A stretch of 64,000 nt of DNA from Novosphingobium acidiphilum DSM 19966 (GCF_000429005.1 NZ_AUBA01000012.1:1-64000), one strand, 5' to 3'. Shown: positions 15,393-24,970, numbered from the stretch's first letter. The notes: a model not told the origin generated them from the sequence alone. Program-made: numbers and translations.

Positions 15393-16721
15393 ATGCGGAT
15401 GGGATCATGGCTGCTGGGTGCAGCGCTCGCGCTGGGGCAACCGGCATCGGCCGCCCCAGCGCTGCCCATGACCGCGGGCATCAGCGCGGTCGAACACCCG
15501 GCGTGGGCCGCGCATGCCACGATCTACGAAGTCAACATCCGCCAGTACACGCCGCAAGGCACGTTCCGCGCGTTTGAGGCGCATTTGCCGCGCCTGCGCC
15601 GCATGGGCATCGACGTGTTGTGGATCATGCCGATCAACCCGATCAGCAAGGACCAGCGCAAAGGCACGCTGGGCAGCCCGTATGCGGTCAGCGATTATCA
15701 CGCGGTGAACCCCGAATTCGGCAATCTGGACGATTTTCGCCACCTGGTCAGGGCCGCGCATGCCCAGGGCTTCAAAGTGATCCTGGACTGGGTGGCCAAC
15801 CACACCGGGTGGGACAATGTCTGGGTCACGCAGCACCCCGACTGGTATCTGCGCAATGCAAGCGGCGCGCTGGAAGGATACCATTACACCGACCTGTCCG
15901 ACCACCATCAAGAGGTCTGGGCCGATGTGATCGGGCTGGATTATGCCAAGCCCGCCGTGCGCGCCGGGATGATCGAGGCGATGCGGTACTGGCTGGAACA
16001 GGCCGATGTCGACGGGTTCCGCTGCGACGTGGCGTGGACCATGCCGGTTGATTTCTGGGACCGCGTCCGCACCGAACTGTCCGCGGTAAAACCGGTATTC
16101 CTGCTGGCAGAGGCCGACACCCCCGAAATGCAGGGGCATGCCTTCGACATGACCTACGACTGGGCGCTGTATCACCTGTTGATCAAGGTGGCGCGCGGCC
16201 AGGCCGATGCGCGCGATCTGGCCCGGCTCTACACCGATCCGCAGCGCCGCTATCCGGCGGGCGCCTATCGCATGACCTTCACCAGCGACCATGATGAAAA
16301 TTCGTGGAACGGCACCGATCGTGAACTTTACGGACAAGGCGCCGATGCCATGGCGGTGCTGGCCGCCACGCTGCCCGGCATGCCGCTGGTCTATTCGGGG
16401 CAGGAGGATGCGCTGGGCCGCCGGCTGAAATTCTTTGACCGCGATCCGATCACCTGGGGCACATTCGCGCGCGCCGCGTTCTATCGCCGGCTGATGGCGC
16501 TGAAACACGCGCACCCGGCGCTGAGCAACGATCTGCAACCGGGCAACCTGGTGCTGATCGACACCCCCAACCCCCACGTCTTTGCGTTCCGGCGGATCAA
16601 GGCCGCCGACCATGTGCGCGTGGCGGTCAACCTGTCGGCCAGCCCGGTGCACGTCACATTGCCCGGCGAACCGGCGTTCGATCTGCCGGGCTGGGGCTGG
16701 TCGATCAAGCCAAAGACGTAA
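15393..16721 (+). CDS. Exported alpha-amylase-family glycoside hydrolase (GH13)
   Basis: A 442-residue GH13 enzyme. GGGAG lies six bases before the ATG at 15393, so I prefer that over 15387. A short signal peptide ends at ASAAPA. The catalytic barrel shows VLWIMPINPI, VILDWVANHTG (region I), DGFRCDVAW with nucleophile Asp near 212, FLLAEAD with acid/base Glu near 240, and FTSDHDEN with the third Asp near 301. The C-terminal beta domain is short (ADHVRVAVNLSASPVHV). Such small periplasmic enzymes act on maltodextrins or trehalose-like glucosides; substrate cannot be read from the sequence. Confidence 0.9.
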   Translation: MRMGSWLLGAALALGQPASAAPALPMTAGISAVEHPAWAAHATIYEVNIRQYTPQGTFRAFEAHLPRLRRMGIDVLWIMPINPISKDQRKGTLGSPYAVSDYHAVNPEFGNLDDFRHLVRAAHAQGFKVILDWVANHTGWDNVWVTQHPDWYLRNASGALEGYHYTDLSDHHQEVWADVIGLDYAKPAVRAGMIEAMRYWLEQADVDGFRCDVAWTMPVDFWDRVRTELSAVKPVFLLAEADTPEMQGHAFDMTYDWALYHLLIKVARGQADARDLARLYTDPQRRYPAGAYRMTFTSDHDENSWNGTDRELYGQGADAMAVLAATLPGMPLVYSGQEDALGRRLKFFDRDPITWGTFARAAFYRRLMALKHAHPALSNDLQPGNLVLIDTPNPHVFAFRRIKAADHVRVAVNLSASPVHVTLPGEPAFDLPGWGWSIKPKT

Positions 16722-16738
16722 CCCGCACGGTCGCCGCG

Positions 16739-18220
16739 TTATCGCTTCAACGCGATGGGCGCGGGCAGATCGGCGGTTTCCTGCGTGACGCGATAGAAAA
16801 AGGCGTTGAAATCACGCGCGGCCTGCCAGTCGATCGGGGTCGACAGGTCGTCGGCGGGGTGGTGATAACGGTGTTTGTACCAATCGACATAGGCGGCCTG
16901 CGACCGGTCATCATAGGTCGCCAGCACAAAGCTGAGACCAGGCACCCCTTTGGCCATCAGCGGCCAGTTGTCCGACCGGCGCAGCAGATTGCGTTCGGGT
17001 TCCAGATCTTCCTGCACGTCAATGCCTTGCACGCCAGCCACATGGCGCACCACATCGCCCAGATTGCTTTCGTGCAGGCCATGCACCGTGATCCGTTTCA
17101 GCGGATAGAGCGGGCGGATCTGATCGAGATTGATGATCGCCGCGATGGATTTGAACGGCACTGTGGGATTATCGGCAAAGAATTTGGAACCCAACAGCCC
17201 TTTTTCTTCGCCGGTGAACACCGCAAACACCACGGGCCGGGCAAAGCCATGCCCGGCGCGCACTTGTGCCAGCCGTTCGAGCAGCGCGACATAGGCCGCA
17301 TCGTCAAGCGCGCCGTTGTAGATGCCATCGCCATTGACCGGCTCGCCGTGGCCATAGCCATCGAGATGCGCGGCCACGATCACCACTTGACCGGCCAGTT
17401 TCGGATCGGTGCCGGGCAACAGACCCAGCACGTTGGCCGATTGCGTCTGGCTATGCGTGATAGTGATGGTCGCAACAAATTGACCCAGATCTGCATGCGC
17501 AAGATCGGCACCCGATGCCCCCTTGCCCAAGACCGATGAACCATCTGGCATGAGGCGGGCAAACGCCTCTGGATTGAGCGAGCCAGCCAGGAAGGGTTTT
17601 GGATAATAATCTGTTTTGAAAGTCACCGTGCGCGAATAGGCAAAGGGCCAGTGGATCGGTTCAGAGGCCAGCCCCGGTGCCGCAATCACCAGCATCCCTG
17701 CCGCGCCTGCTGCCTGCAAGGCCGCTGCCCGGTCAAAGCCCTTCAGCTGTGGCGGCGCTGGCGAACCATAGCAAATGACCAATTTGCCCGAAACGTCGAT
17801 GATGTCGCCCGGCCCACACAGCCCCCGGAAAGTTGCGGATGCCGCCAATTGGAGTTGACGTGGGCCGTTGGGGGAAAGGCGCAACTCGCGATTGAGCAGC
17901 AAGGGCTTGCCGCCAAGCGTGATTGCGGAATGCGCCTCATCCACGCGCAGATCGTCGAACGCAATCGGCTGAAACCAGCCGCCGTTGTCGCCCACAGGTT
18001 TCAGCCCGGCATCGGCAAAGCGGCGCGCGACCAGTGCTGCGGCGCGGTCATAGGCGGCACTGCCGGTATCGCGCCCTTCCATCGCATCGCCCGACAATTC
18101 GGTGGTCAGCGCCCACCAGGCCCGTGTGTCGGGGTCGGCGGGTCCGGCATCGCCGGCCATGGCCGGGGCGGCCGCCGCCAGCGCCAGCAGCATTGCTGAA
18201 ATTGATCCCGATACCCGCAC
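16739..18220 (-). CDS. Exported M28-family aminopeptidase
   Basis: A 493-residue zinc aminopeptidase. I place the start at a GTG (18220) because GAAGGAG lies eight bases upstream and a signal peptide follows (SAMLLALAAAAPAMA). The open frame continues to 19078 only by reading antisense to the next gene. A PA-type insert (about 140-270) precedes the M28 core. The core reads VVIVAAHLDGYGHG (His ligand), YNGALDDAAYV (bridging Asp), FTGEEKGLLGSKFF (catalytic Glu and ligand), INLDQI (Asp) and YKHRYHHPADD (final His). It likely trims peptides in the periplasm. Confidence 0.88.
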   Translation of the reverse strand: MRVSGSISAMLLALAAAAPAMAGDAGPADPDTRAWWALTTELSGDAMEGRDTGSAAYDRAAALVARRFADAGLKPVGDNGGWFQPIAFDDLRVDEAHSAITLGGKPLLLNRELRLSPNGPRQLQLAASATFRGLCGPGDIIDVSGKLVICYGSPAPPQLKGFDRAAALQAAGAAGMLVIAAPGLASEPIHWPFAYSRTVTFKTDYYPKPFLAGSLNPEAFARLMPDGSSVLGKGASGADLAHADLGQFVATITITHSQTQSANVLGLLPGTDPKLAGQVVIVAAHLDGYGHGEPVNGDGIYNGALDDAAYVALLERLAQVRAGHGFARPVVFAVFTGEEKGLLGSKFFADNPTVPFKSIAAIINLDQIRPLYPLKRITVHGLHESNLGDVVRHVAGVQGIDVQEDLEPERNLLRRSDNWPLMAKGVPGLSFVLATYDDRSQAAYVDWYKHRYHHPADDLSTPIDWQAARDFNAFFYRVTQETADLPAPIALKR

Positions 18221-18310
18221 TGCGTATGCTCCTTCGTCGCTGAGGGGGGTATGCGAAGCGGGGCAAATCATGGCAAGTTCCGATTTCCCCCCAATCCCGC
18301 AGGACCGATC

Positions 18311-19048
18311 ATGCCCCATACCCAGACCCAGATTCCGACCGCCGAAGGCCTGTGCCCGGTTCATGTGCTGACGCCCGATGGGGCCGGGCCGTGGCCAGCC
18401 GTGATCTTCTACATGGACGGCCTTGGCATGCGACAGACGCTGATCGACATGGCGCAGCGGCTGGCCGACAATGGCTATGTCGTGCTGTTGCCCGACATGT
18501 ATTACCGCTGGGGCGCCTATGACGCGTTGGTGCCGACCGAGGTTTTCAAAGGCGATTTTCGCGCCACGGTCGGCCCGATGATGGCCACCACCGGCAATGC
18601 CGCAGCCGCGCGCGATACCGCCGCGTTCCTGGCCTGGCTGGGCACCCATCCGCAGGTCAAAGGCAACCATGTCGGCACTGTCGGGTTTTGCATGGGCGGC
18701 GGCATGGCCTTGACCGCGGCGGGCACCTATCCCGACCGCGTGGTCGCCGCCGCCAGCTTTCACGGGGGGCGGCTGGTCACCGACGATCCGGCCAGCCCGC
18801 ACCTGCTTGCCCCGCAGATCAAGGCCGAACTGTTGATCGCAGGCGCCGACAACGACGCCAGCTATCCCATGGAGATGCACCAGGCGCTGATCGCCGCGCT
18901 GGATGCGGCAGGCGTGCGCCATCACTCCGAAATCTACACCGGGGCGGCCCATGGCTGGATGAAGGCCGATTTCCCGGTTTACGACGCGGCGGCGGCCGAG
19001 CGCGGCTGGGCCGAAATGCTGGCGCTGTTTGCGCGAAATCTGGCCTGA
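18311..19048 (+). CDS. Dienelactone hydrolase-family protein
   Basis: A 245-residue cytoplasmic alpha/beta hydrolase. The nucleophile motif is GFCMGGGMAL with Cys near 127, as in dienelactone hydrolases rather than Ser esterases. The acid residue is in LIAGADNDASYP and the catalytic His is in GAAHGWM near 214. No signal peptide. The ATG at 18311 follows AGGA. Dienelactone hydrolases open lactones in chlorocatechol breakdown, but most family members act on other small esters, and no aromatic degradation genes are nearby, so the substrate is open. Confidence 0.85.
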   Translation: MPHTQTQIPTAEGLCPVHVLTPDGAGPWPAVIFYMDGLGMRQTLIDMAQRLADNGYVVLLPDMYYRWGAYDALVPTEVFKGDFRATVGPMMATTGNAAAARDTAAFLAWLGTHPQVKGNHVGTVGFCMGGGMALTAAGTYPDRVVAAASFHGGRLVTDDPASPHLLAPQIKAELLIAGADNDASYPMEMHQALIAALDAAGVRHHSEIYTGAAHGWMKADFPVYDAAAAERGWAEMLALFARNLA

Positions 19049-19223
19049 CCCGCACAGCACCGGGTTTGCCCCGACCACACCCGCCCGCTACGACGCGCGA
19101 CCTTGCGCCGGATTGGCGCGTATTTTCCGATGCTTGCAGCACCCGGCGATGGCAGACACCCTGCGTGCAACCCACCTGTCGGCGATCGCCGGCAGGTCGG
19201 GATCCGGTTGGGAGAATGCGATC

Positions 19224-19811
19224 GTGCTGTGGAACGCGTCATCACTGCGGGGATATTCGGTGATGATCTCGGGCGAACAGGCCGGGACACTCCATGATTT
19301 CGCTTTGTCGGACAACGACTGGACGATTGCTGCGCTGGTGATCGAAACCGGATCGTGGCTGTCCAGCCGGCGGATCTGCGTGCCGGTTTCTGAATTCGGC
19401 CATCCCGTCGCCGAAACGCGCCAGATCCTGCTGTGCCTGAGCCAGGACCAACTGACCGCATTGCCCGATACCCCCCCCGGCAGCCCGCTGCGCCTGCTGG
19501 GCGCCATCGACCAGGCGGCGGTGGAAGGCAGCGATGCCAATGTCGGCCATGTGCTTGATTTCCTGGTTGATGCTCAGGCCTGGGCGGTGAAATATCTGGT
19601 GATCAATCCATCCGACTGGCTGTCGGACGACAAAGTGCTGATGCCGGTCGGAACCGTCGCCGCGCTGGACTTTGCGCAGGCCGCGCTGACCCTGAATGTG
19701 ACACGCCAGTTCGTTCAGGACGGACCGCATTATGATCCGGCACAGACCGCCGACGGGGCTTACGACGAAAAATTCCTGACCTATTACGGCATCCGTTTCG
19801 TCCGGAAATAG
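19224..19811 (+). CDS. PRC-barrel domain protein
   Basis: A protein of about 195 residues with two PRC-barrel beta domains. The first (VLWNASSLRGYSVMISGEQA, residues 1-75) opens exactly where such domains usually begin, and the second spans about 90-165 (SDANVGHVLDFLVDAQAWAV). I chose the GTG at 19224 because GGGAG lies about eight bases upstream and the homology starts there; an ATG at 19149 would add 25 residues without similarity. PRC-barrel proteins of this type are linked to envelope or stress functions but are poorly characterised. Confidence 0.75.
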   Translation: MLWNASSLRGYSVMISGEQAGTLHDFALSDNDWTIAALVIETGSWLSSRRICVPVSEFGHPVAETRQILLCLSQDQLTALPDTPPGSPLRLLGAIDQAAVEGSDANVGHVLDFLVDAQAWAVKYLVINPSDWLSDDKVLMPVGTVAALDFAQAALTLNVTRQFVQDGPHYDPAQTADGAYDEKFLTYYGIRFVRK

Positions 19812-19875
19812 TGCGCGGTTGCACGGGCTGCGAAAACCGCACAGGATCACGTTTCCTGTAGCTGCCCGGATCACC

Positions 19876-21828
19876 ATGACCGCCCTGCCCCACCTGTTTG
19901 CGCCGATTACTTTGCGCAATCTGACCATCCGCAACCGCATCCTGTCGACCGGGCACGACACGACACTGCCGACTGCGTTTGTGCCCAACGACGCACTCGT
20001 CGCCTATCACCGCGCGCGCGCCGCAGGGGGCGCCGGGCTGATCGTGATGCAGGTGGCGGGCGTGCACGAAACCGCGCGCTATACCGCGCACCTGCTGATG
20101 GCGACGTCGGACGATTGCATTCCGGGCTATGCCCGCGTGGCCGGTGCCGTGCACGAACACGGCTGCGCGCTGTTTGCGCAGCTGTTCCATCCGGGCCGCG
20201 AAATCATGGAAAGCCAGGACGGCACCGCGCCGGTGGCCTATGCGCCCTCGGCGGTGCCCAACGAACGCTTTCACGTGATGCCGCGCGCGATGCCGGCCGC
20301 GATGATTGCCGAGGTGATTGCAGGCTATGCCGCCGCCGCGCACCGGCTCGAACGCGCGGGGCTCGACGGGGTGGAAGTGGTCGCCAGCCATGGCTATCTG
20401 CCCGCGCAGTTTCTGAACCCGCGGGTCAACCTGCGCAGCGATGCATGGGGCGGCGATGATGTCGCGCGGCGGCGTTTCCTTGACCAGGTGCTGGCCGCAA
20501 TCCGCGCCGCTACCGGCCCCGATTTCGTCGTCGGCCTGCGCATCAGCGGCGATGAAAAGGACGCCGATGGCCTGAGTGCCGAAGAGGTCATGGCCACGCT
20601 GGTCGCGTTCGACGGCCGGTTCGATTATTACAACGTGACCGCTGGCACGTCGGCCGGTATCGGCAGCGCGATCAACATCGCCCCGCCGATGGCCGTGGCC
20701 CACGGCCATCTGGCCCCGTTGTCGGCCAGCATCAGGGCGCGCGTGACCACCCCGGTGTTCGTCGCAGGGCGGATCAACCAGCCGCAGGATGCCGAACGCA
20801 TCCTGGCCAGCGGTGCTGCCGACATGGTGGGCATGACCCGCGCGCTGATCTGCGATCCCGACATGCCGGCCAAGGCGCGCGAAGGGCGGCTCGACGATAT
20901 TCGCGCCTGCATCGCCTGCAACCAGGCGTGCATCGGCCATTTCCACATGGGCTATCCGATTTCGTGCATCCAGCATCCCGAAACCGGGCGCGAACTGACC
21001 TATGGCACGCCGGCGCCGACCCCCGCGCCGCGCCGTATCCTGATCGCGGGCGGCGGCCCTGCGGGGATGAAGGCCGCCGCGATGGCGGCTGCGCGCGGGC
21101 ATCACGCGATCCTGTGCGAAGCGGGACGGCAGCTGGGCGGGCAGGCGCTGCTGGCGCAGATGCTGCCCACCCGCGCCGAATTCGGCGGCATCATCACCAA
21201 CCTGGCGCGCGAAATGACGCTGGCCGGGGTAGAGGTGCGCACCAGCACCCGCGTCACGCGCGACCTGATCACGTCCATCGCGCCTGATGCCGTGGTGATC
21301 GCCACCGGTGCCGGTCCCCGCGCGCCGCAGATCGAGGGCGCACAGACCGGCCACGTGGTCAATCCGTGGCAGGTGCTGCGCAACGAAGTCAACGTCGGCG
21401 GATCGGTGCTGATCGCCGACTGGAGCCTTGACTGGATCGGCATGGGCCTGGCCGAAAAACTGGCCCGCGCCGGCTGCCGCGTGCGGCTGGCGGTTGATGG
21501 CTATATGGCCGGACAGCGCATCCACCAATATGTGCGCGACCTGTGGATCGGCACGCTGCACGATCTGGGCGTCGAAGTGATCCCCTATGCGCGCCTTTAC
21601 GGCATCGACGGACAGACCGTCTATTGCCAGCACGCAACCAGCGGCGCGCCGATGCTGTTCGACGATGTCGACACGCTGATCACCAGCCTGGGCCACCACA
21701 GCATATGCGATCTGGACGATACCGTTGCCGACCTGGGCCTGGAATGCCACGTGATCGGCGATGCGCTGACGCCACGAACCGCAGAAGAGGCGGTGTTCGA
21801 GGGTCTGAAAGTGGGCGCCGTTATCTGA
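19876..21828 (+). CDS. FMN/FAD/4Fe-4S NADH:flavin oxidoreductase (2,4-dienoyl-CoA reductase type)
   Basis: A 650-residue three-domain enzyme. Residues 1-350 form an Old Yellow Enzyme-type FMN barrel (LFAPITLRNLTIRNRIL, then FAQLFHPGRE). A 4Fe-4S cluster follows, with CIACNQACIGHFHMGYPISC giving the CxxCxxxC plus distant Cys pattern. The C-terminal half has the FAD Rossmann motif ILIAGGGPAGMKAA and an NAD-binding region. The layout matches FadH, trimethylamine dehydrogenase and related demethylases. The family includes both enoyl-CoA reductases and amine or ether demethylases, so the substrate is uncertain. It converges on the frameshifted gene with an 8-base overlap of the 3' ends. Confidence 0.88.
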   Translation: MTALPHLFAPITLRNLTIRNRILSTGHDTTLPTAFVPNDALVAYHRARAAGGAGLIVMQVAGVHETARYTAHLLMATSDDCIPGYARVAGAVHEHGCALFAQLFHPGREIMESQDGTAPVAYAPSAVPNERFHVMPRAMPAAMIAEVIAGYAAAAHRLERAGLDGVEVVASHGYLPAQFLNPRVNLRSDAWGGDDVARRRFLDQVLAAIRAATGPDFVVGLRISGDEKDADGLSAEEVMATLVAFDGRFDYYNVTAGTSAGIGSAINIAPPMAVAHGHLAPLSASIRARVTTPVFVAGRINQPQDAERILASGAADMVGMTRALICDPDMPAKAREGRLDDIRACIACNQACIGHFHMGYPISCIQHPETGRELTYGTPAPTPAPRRILIAGGGPAGMKAAAMAAARGHHAILCEAGRQLGGQALLAQMLPTRAEFGGIITNLAREMTLAGVEVRTSTRVTRDLITSIAPDAVVIATGAGPRAPQIEGAQTGHVVNPWQVLRNEVNVGGSVLIADWSLDWIGMGLAEKLARAGCRVRLAVDGYMAGQRIHQYVRDLWIGTLHDLGVEVIPYARLYGIDGQTVYCQHATSGAPMLFDDVDTLITSLGHHSICDLDDTVADLGLECHVIGDALTPRTAEEAVFEGLKVGAVI

Positions 21829-22689
21829 CCGGCGTGGCCGCGCCCTGCGACACCATGATTTTCTGCATCGCGTAGGCCAGATTGTCCCGCTGGGTGCGTA
21901 TCGGGCGATCCAGATAAATGTGATACATGGCGTAAAGATAGGCACGGTCCCACGCCGTCAGATCACGCTGCGCCTGCAGACGCGGCCCGGTCCGGTCAAA
22001 GACACCCAGCACCGAGGGCGCATTGCCAGATTGCGGCGTTCGCCCGAGATCTGGGCAAAGGACACCATCGCGGCATAACTGGCAACTGTATCCAGCGGAT
22101 AACCTTGGGCGCGCTTCAGATCGACCAGCACATACGACGTTGCAAAGTAAAGCTTGATGCCGCTGGACAGCCGCGAGCCATGGCCGTGCAGCATCATGCC
22201 GTCGATAATACCGTCGCCATCGATGCTGGTGGTGTTCATCGCATACCACCAGCGCACCGCTTGGCCGCCACGCAGCAGCGCGCTGGTGTCGGGCGGGCTG
22301 GTATCAGCCAGCAGCGCAGGGTCGTGGCGCAGCATATCGCGCATCGTGGCATCGGCATCCACACTGAACAGGATCACCAGATTGGGGCGGCAGCCTGGTT
22401 TTGATTCGGTCAGCGCACCCGTGGCCTGTGCCGCCTCGCGGATTCTGGCCAGCACGACCGGTTCATACTGCGCAGCGATCCCGATGACCTGCGGACAATA
22501 GCTGATATGGCGCCGCCCCAGCTGTTCGGCACCATCGTTCTGGATCACCTGCGTGACAAAATTCCACAACCGGCGATGCAGCGCATGATCGGTGCTGCCC
22601 GAGATCACGATCGCGGTCGGATCTGCGCGAGCCGCAACCGGCGCCAATGCGACCAGGGCCGCCGCCAGACAATACCGAAAACGTGTCAT
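21821..22689 (-). pseudogene. Exported hypothetical protein, frameshifted
   Basis: The gene starts MTRFRYCLAAALVALAPVAA with a signal peptide and stays in one frame to about 22025 (SFAQISGERRNL). After that the frame gives non-native sequence and stops at 21958. The neighbouring minus-strand frame takes over with SVLGVFDRTGPRLQAQ and continues through DRAYLYAMYHIYLDRPIRTQ to a TAA at 21821. A single-base change near 22015-22030 would join them into about 288 residues. Whether this is a true mutation or a sequencing error cannot be told. The protein resembles no family I can name; the intact form would be periplasmic. Confidence 0.7.
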
Positions 22690-22774
22690 GCCATCAGGCT
22701 ATGTGGCGGTCCATTGTGCGTCAACCGGTGATGCCACCCGGGTCGGCTGCACCGCGTTTGATCGGTTGGGCCTG

Positions 22775-22822
22775 GCACACACGAAAAGGGCCGGGGTTGC
22801 CCCCGGCCCTTTTCGTGTGTGC
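22775..22822. terminator. Perfect intrinsic terminator downstream of sucD
   Basis: Perfect 22-base arms (22775-22796 and 22801-22822) enclose a 4-base loop TTGC. The core is GGGCCGGGG/CCCCGGCCC flanked by AAAA and TTTT, so transcripts from either side meet a GC hairpin followed by a U run. It lies three bases from the sucD stop and serves the sucCD transcript; it can act in both directions. Confidence 0.92.
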
Positions 22823-22824
22823 GA

Positions 22825-23709
22825 TCAGCCCTTCAGCACTTCGGCCAGCGTTTCGCCCAGCAGGCTGGGCGACGGGCTGACGCGGATGCCGGCGGCTTCC
22901 ATCGCGGCGATCTTGCTTTCGGCATCGCCTTTGCCGCCCGACACGATCGCGCCGGCATGGCCCATGCGGCGGCCCGGAGGCGCCGAACGGCCGGCGATAA
23001 AACCGGCCATCGGCTTTTTGCGGCCGCGTTTGGCTTCGTCGATCAGGAACTGCGCGGCCTGTTCTTCGGCATCGCCACCGATTTCGCCGATCATGATGAT
23101 CGACTTGGTGTCGTCGTCGGCCAAAAACAGCTCGAGCACGTCGATGAAGTTGGTGCCGTTGACCGGGTCACCGCCGATGCCGACCGCGGTGGTCTGGCCA
23201 AGGCCGATGTTGCTGGTCTGGAACACCGCTTCATACGTCAGCGTGCCCGAACGCGACACCACGCCGACCGAACCCTTTTTGAAGATGCTGCCGGGCATGA
23301 TGCCGATCTTGCATTCGCCGGGGGTCAGCACGCCGGGGCAGTTGGGCCCGATCAGGCGCGATTTGCTGCCCTGCAGCGCACGCTTGACGCGCACCATGTC
23401 GAGCACCGGAATGCCTTCGGTGATGCACACGATCAGTTCCATCTGCGCATCAATCGCTTCGAGGATGGCATCGGCCGCACCCGGGGGCGGCACATAAATG
23501 CACGATGCGGTGGCGCCGGTCGCGGCCTTGGCATCGGCCACGCTGTCATATTGCGGCAGGCCGATGTGGGTTGTGCCACCCTTGCCGGGGGTCACGCCCG
23601 CAACCATCTGCGTGCCGTAGTCAAGCGCCGCCTGGGTGTGGAACGCGCCGGTCTTGCCGGTCATCCCCTGGGTGATGATCTTGGTGTTTGCGTTGACGAG
23701 GATCGACAT
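22825..23709 (-). CDS. sucD: Succinate-CoA ligase, alpha subunit
   Basis: A 294-residue subunit of the TCA-cycle enzyme that converts succinyl-CoA to succinate with formation of ATP or GTP. The N-terminal CoA-binding Rossmann domain starts MSILVNANTKIITQGMTGKT. It contains GVTPGKGGTTHIGLPQYDSV, and the ligase domain has GRRMGHAGAIVSGGKGDAES with the phosphorylated His near 251. It follows sucC by three bases on the same strand. The enzyme would handle the succinyl-CoA produced by the propionyl-CoA pathway encoded earlier in the window. A strong terminator follows. Confidence 0.97.
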   Translation of the reverse strand: MSILVNANTKIITQGMTGKTGAFHTQAALDYGTQMVAGVTPGKGGTTHIGLPQYDSVADAKAATGATASCIYVPPPGAADAILEAIDAQMELIVCITEGIPVLDMVRVKRALQGSKSRLIGPNCPGVLTPGECKIGIMPGSIFKKGSVGVVSRSGTLTYEAVFQTSNIGLGQTTAVGIGGDPVNGTNFIDVLELFLADDDTKSIIMIGEIGGDAEEQAAQFLIDEAKRGRKKPMAGFIAGRSAPPGRRMGHAGAIVSGGKGDAESKIAAMEAAGIRVSPSPSLLGETLAEVLKG

Positions 23710-23712
23710 GGT

Positions 23713-24912
23713 TCAGGAGACCTTCCGGACTTCGGCCACGATCTTCTTCGCGGCATCGCCAAGATCATTGGCGGGAACGATTGCGAGACCCGAGTTGGCA
23801 AGGATGTCCTTGCCCTGCTGCACATTGGTGCCTTCGAGACGGACGACGAGCGGAACCTGCAGGTTCACTTCCTTGGCAGCCGCGACAATGCCGTCGGCAA
23901 TGATGTCGCACTTCATGATCCCGCCGAAGATGTTGACAAGAATGCCTTTGACCGCCGGATCGCGCAGAATGATCTTGAACGCAGCCGTAACCTTTTCGGT
24001 GGTGGCGCCGCCGCCCACGTCAAGGAAGTTGGCAGGGAATTCGCCGTTCAGCTTGATGATGTCCATCGTCGCCATGGCAAGACCCGCGCCGTTGACCATG
24101 CAGCCGATGTTGCCGTCGAGCTTGATATAGGCAAGATCGTACTTCGACGCTTCGATTTCGGCCGGATCTTCCTCGGTTTCGTCGCGCAGCGCAAAGACAT
24201 CGGGGTGACGATAGAGCGCGTTGGAATCAAAGCTCATCTTGGCATCGAGCACCAACAGCTTGCCATCGGCGGATTCGACCAGCGGGTTGATTTCAAGCAT
24301 GTCCGAATCGAGTGCGACAAACGCTTCGTACAGCTGCCGCGACAGCGTCTGCGCCTGCTTGTTCAGATCGCCGGTCAGTTTCAGCGCAAACGCCACCGCG
24401 CGGCCATGGTGCGGCTGGAACCCGGTGGCGGGATCGATCACGATGGTGTGGATCTTTTCGGGCGTCGAATGCGCCACGTCTTCGATGTCCATGCCGCCTT
24501 CGGTCGACACGATCAGCGCAACGCGCCCGGTGCCGCGATCGACCACGATCGACAGGTAATATTCCTTGGCGATGTCGACACCGTCGGTGACGTACAGCCG
24601 GTTGACCTGCTTGCCCGCATCGCCCGTCTGCACGGTGACCAGCGTGTTGCCCAGCATGTCGGCGGCATGCGCGCCGACTTCGTCCACCGATTTGGCCAGA
24701 CGCACGCCGCCCTTGGCATCGGCGGGCAGTTCCTTGAACTTGCCCTTGCCGCGCCCGCCGGCGTGGATCTGCGCCTTGACCACATAGATCGGGCCCGGCA
24801 GCTGCCGGGCGGCAGCAATCGCTTCTTCGACAGTCAGCGCGGGAATCCCCGCAGGGACGCTGACGCCAAACTTGGCGAGCAGATCCTTGGCCTGATACTC
24901 ATGGACGTTCAT
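23713..24912 (-). CDS. sucC: Succinate-CoA ligase (ADP-forming), beta subunit
   Basis: A 399-residue ATP-grasp subunit. It begins MNVHEYQAKDLLAKFGVSVP, shows the nucleotide-binding segment YVVKAQIHAGGRGKGKFKEL, and the succinate-binding C-terminal domain with NIFGGIMKCDIIADGIV. The ATG at 24912 is the family start; the extension to 24960 is not. It is the first gene of sucCD, transcribed away from the inositol-phosphatase-family gene. In many alphaproteobacteria sucAB and lpd follow, but here the operon ends after sucD. Confidence 0.97.
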   Translation of the reverse strand: MNVHEYQAKDLLAKFGVSVPAGIPALTVEEAIAAARQLPGPIYVVKAQIHAGGRGKGKFKELPADAKGGVRLAKSVDEVGAHAADMLGNTLVTVQTGDAGKQVNRLYVTDGVDIAKEYYLSIVVDRGTGRVALIVSTEGGMDIEDVAHSTPEKIHTIVIDPATGFQPHHGRAVAFALKLTGDLNKQAQTLSRQLYEAFVALDSDMLEINPLVESADGKLLVLDAKMSFDSNALYRHPDVFALRDETEEDPAEIEASKYDLAYIKLDGNIGCMVNGAGLAMATMDIIKLNGEFPANFLDVGGGATTEKVTAAFKIILRDPAVKGILVNIFGGIMKCDIIADGIVAAAKEVNLQVPLVVRLEGTNVQQGKDILANSGLAIVPANDLGDAAKKIVAEVRKVS

Positions 24913-24952
24913 GGCGATAATTCCCCAGCGTGCGAGTGGGCGGAAAGCCCGA

Positions 24953-24970
24953 TCCGGCATGCATGCCGGA
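24953..24970. promoter_or_regulatory. 18-base perfect palindrome upstream of sucC
   Basis: TCCGGCATGCATGCCGGA is a perfect palindrome located 41 bases before the sucC start. It could be an operator half-site pair or a hairpin in the leader RNA. No regulator is suggested by the sequence. Confidence 0.4.

Noticed and set aside
18221..19078. Extension of the M28 peptidase frame over the dienelactone hydrolase gene
   Set aside because: The extension is antisense to a real gene, and a GTG with strong ribosome binding site and signal peptide defines the start.
19603..21945. A 780-codon minus-strand frame over the FMN/FAD oxidoreductase
   Set aside because: Antisense shadow; the plus-strand gene has all expected motifs.
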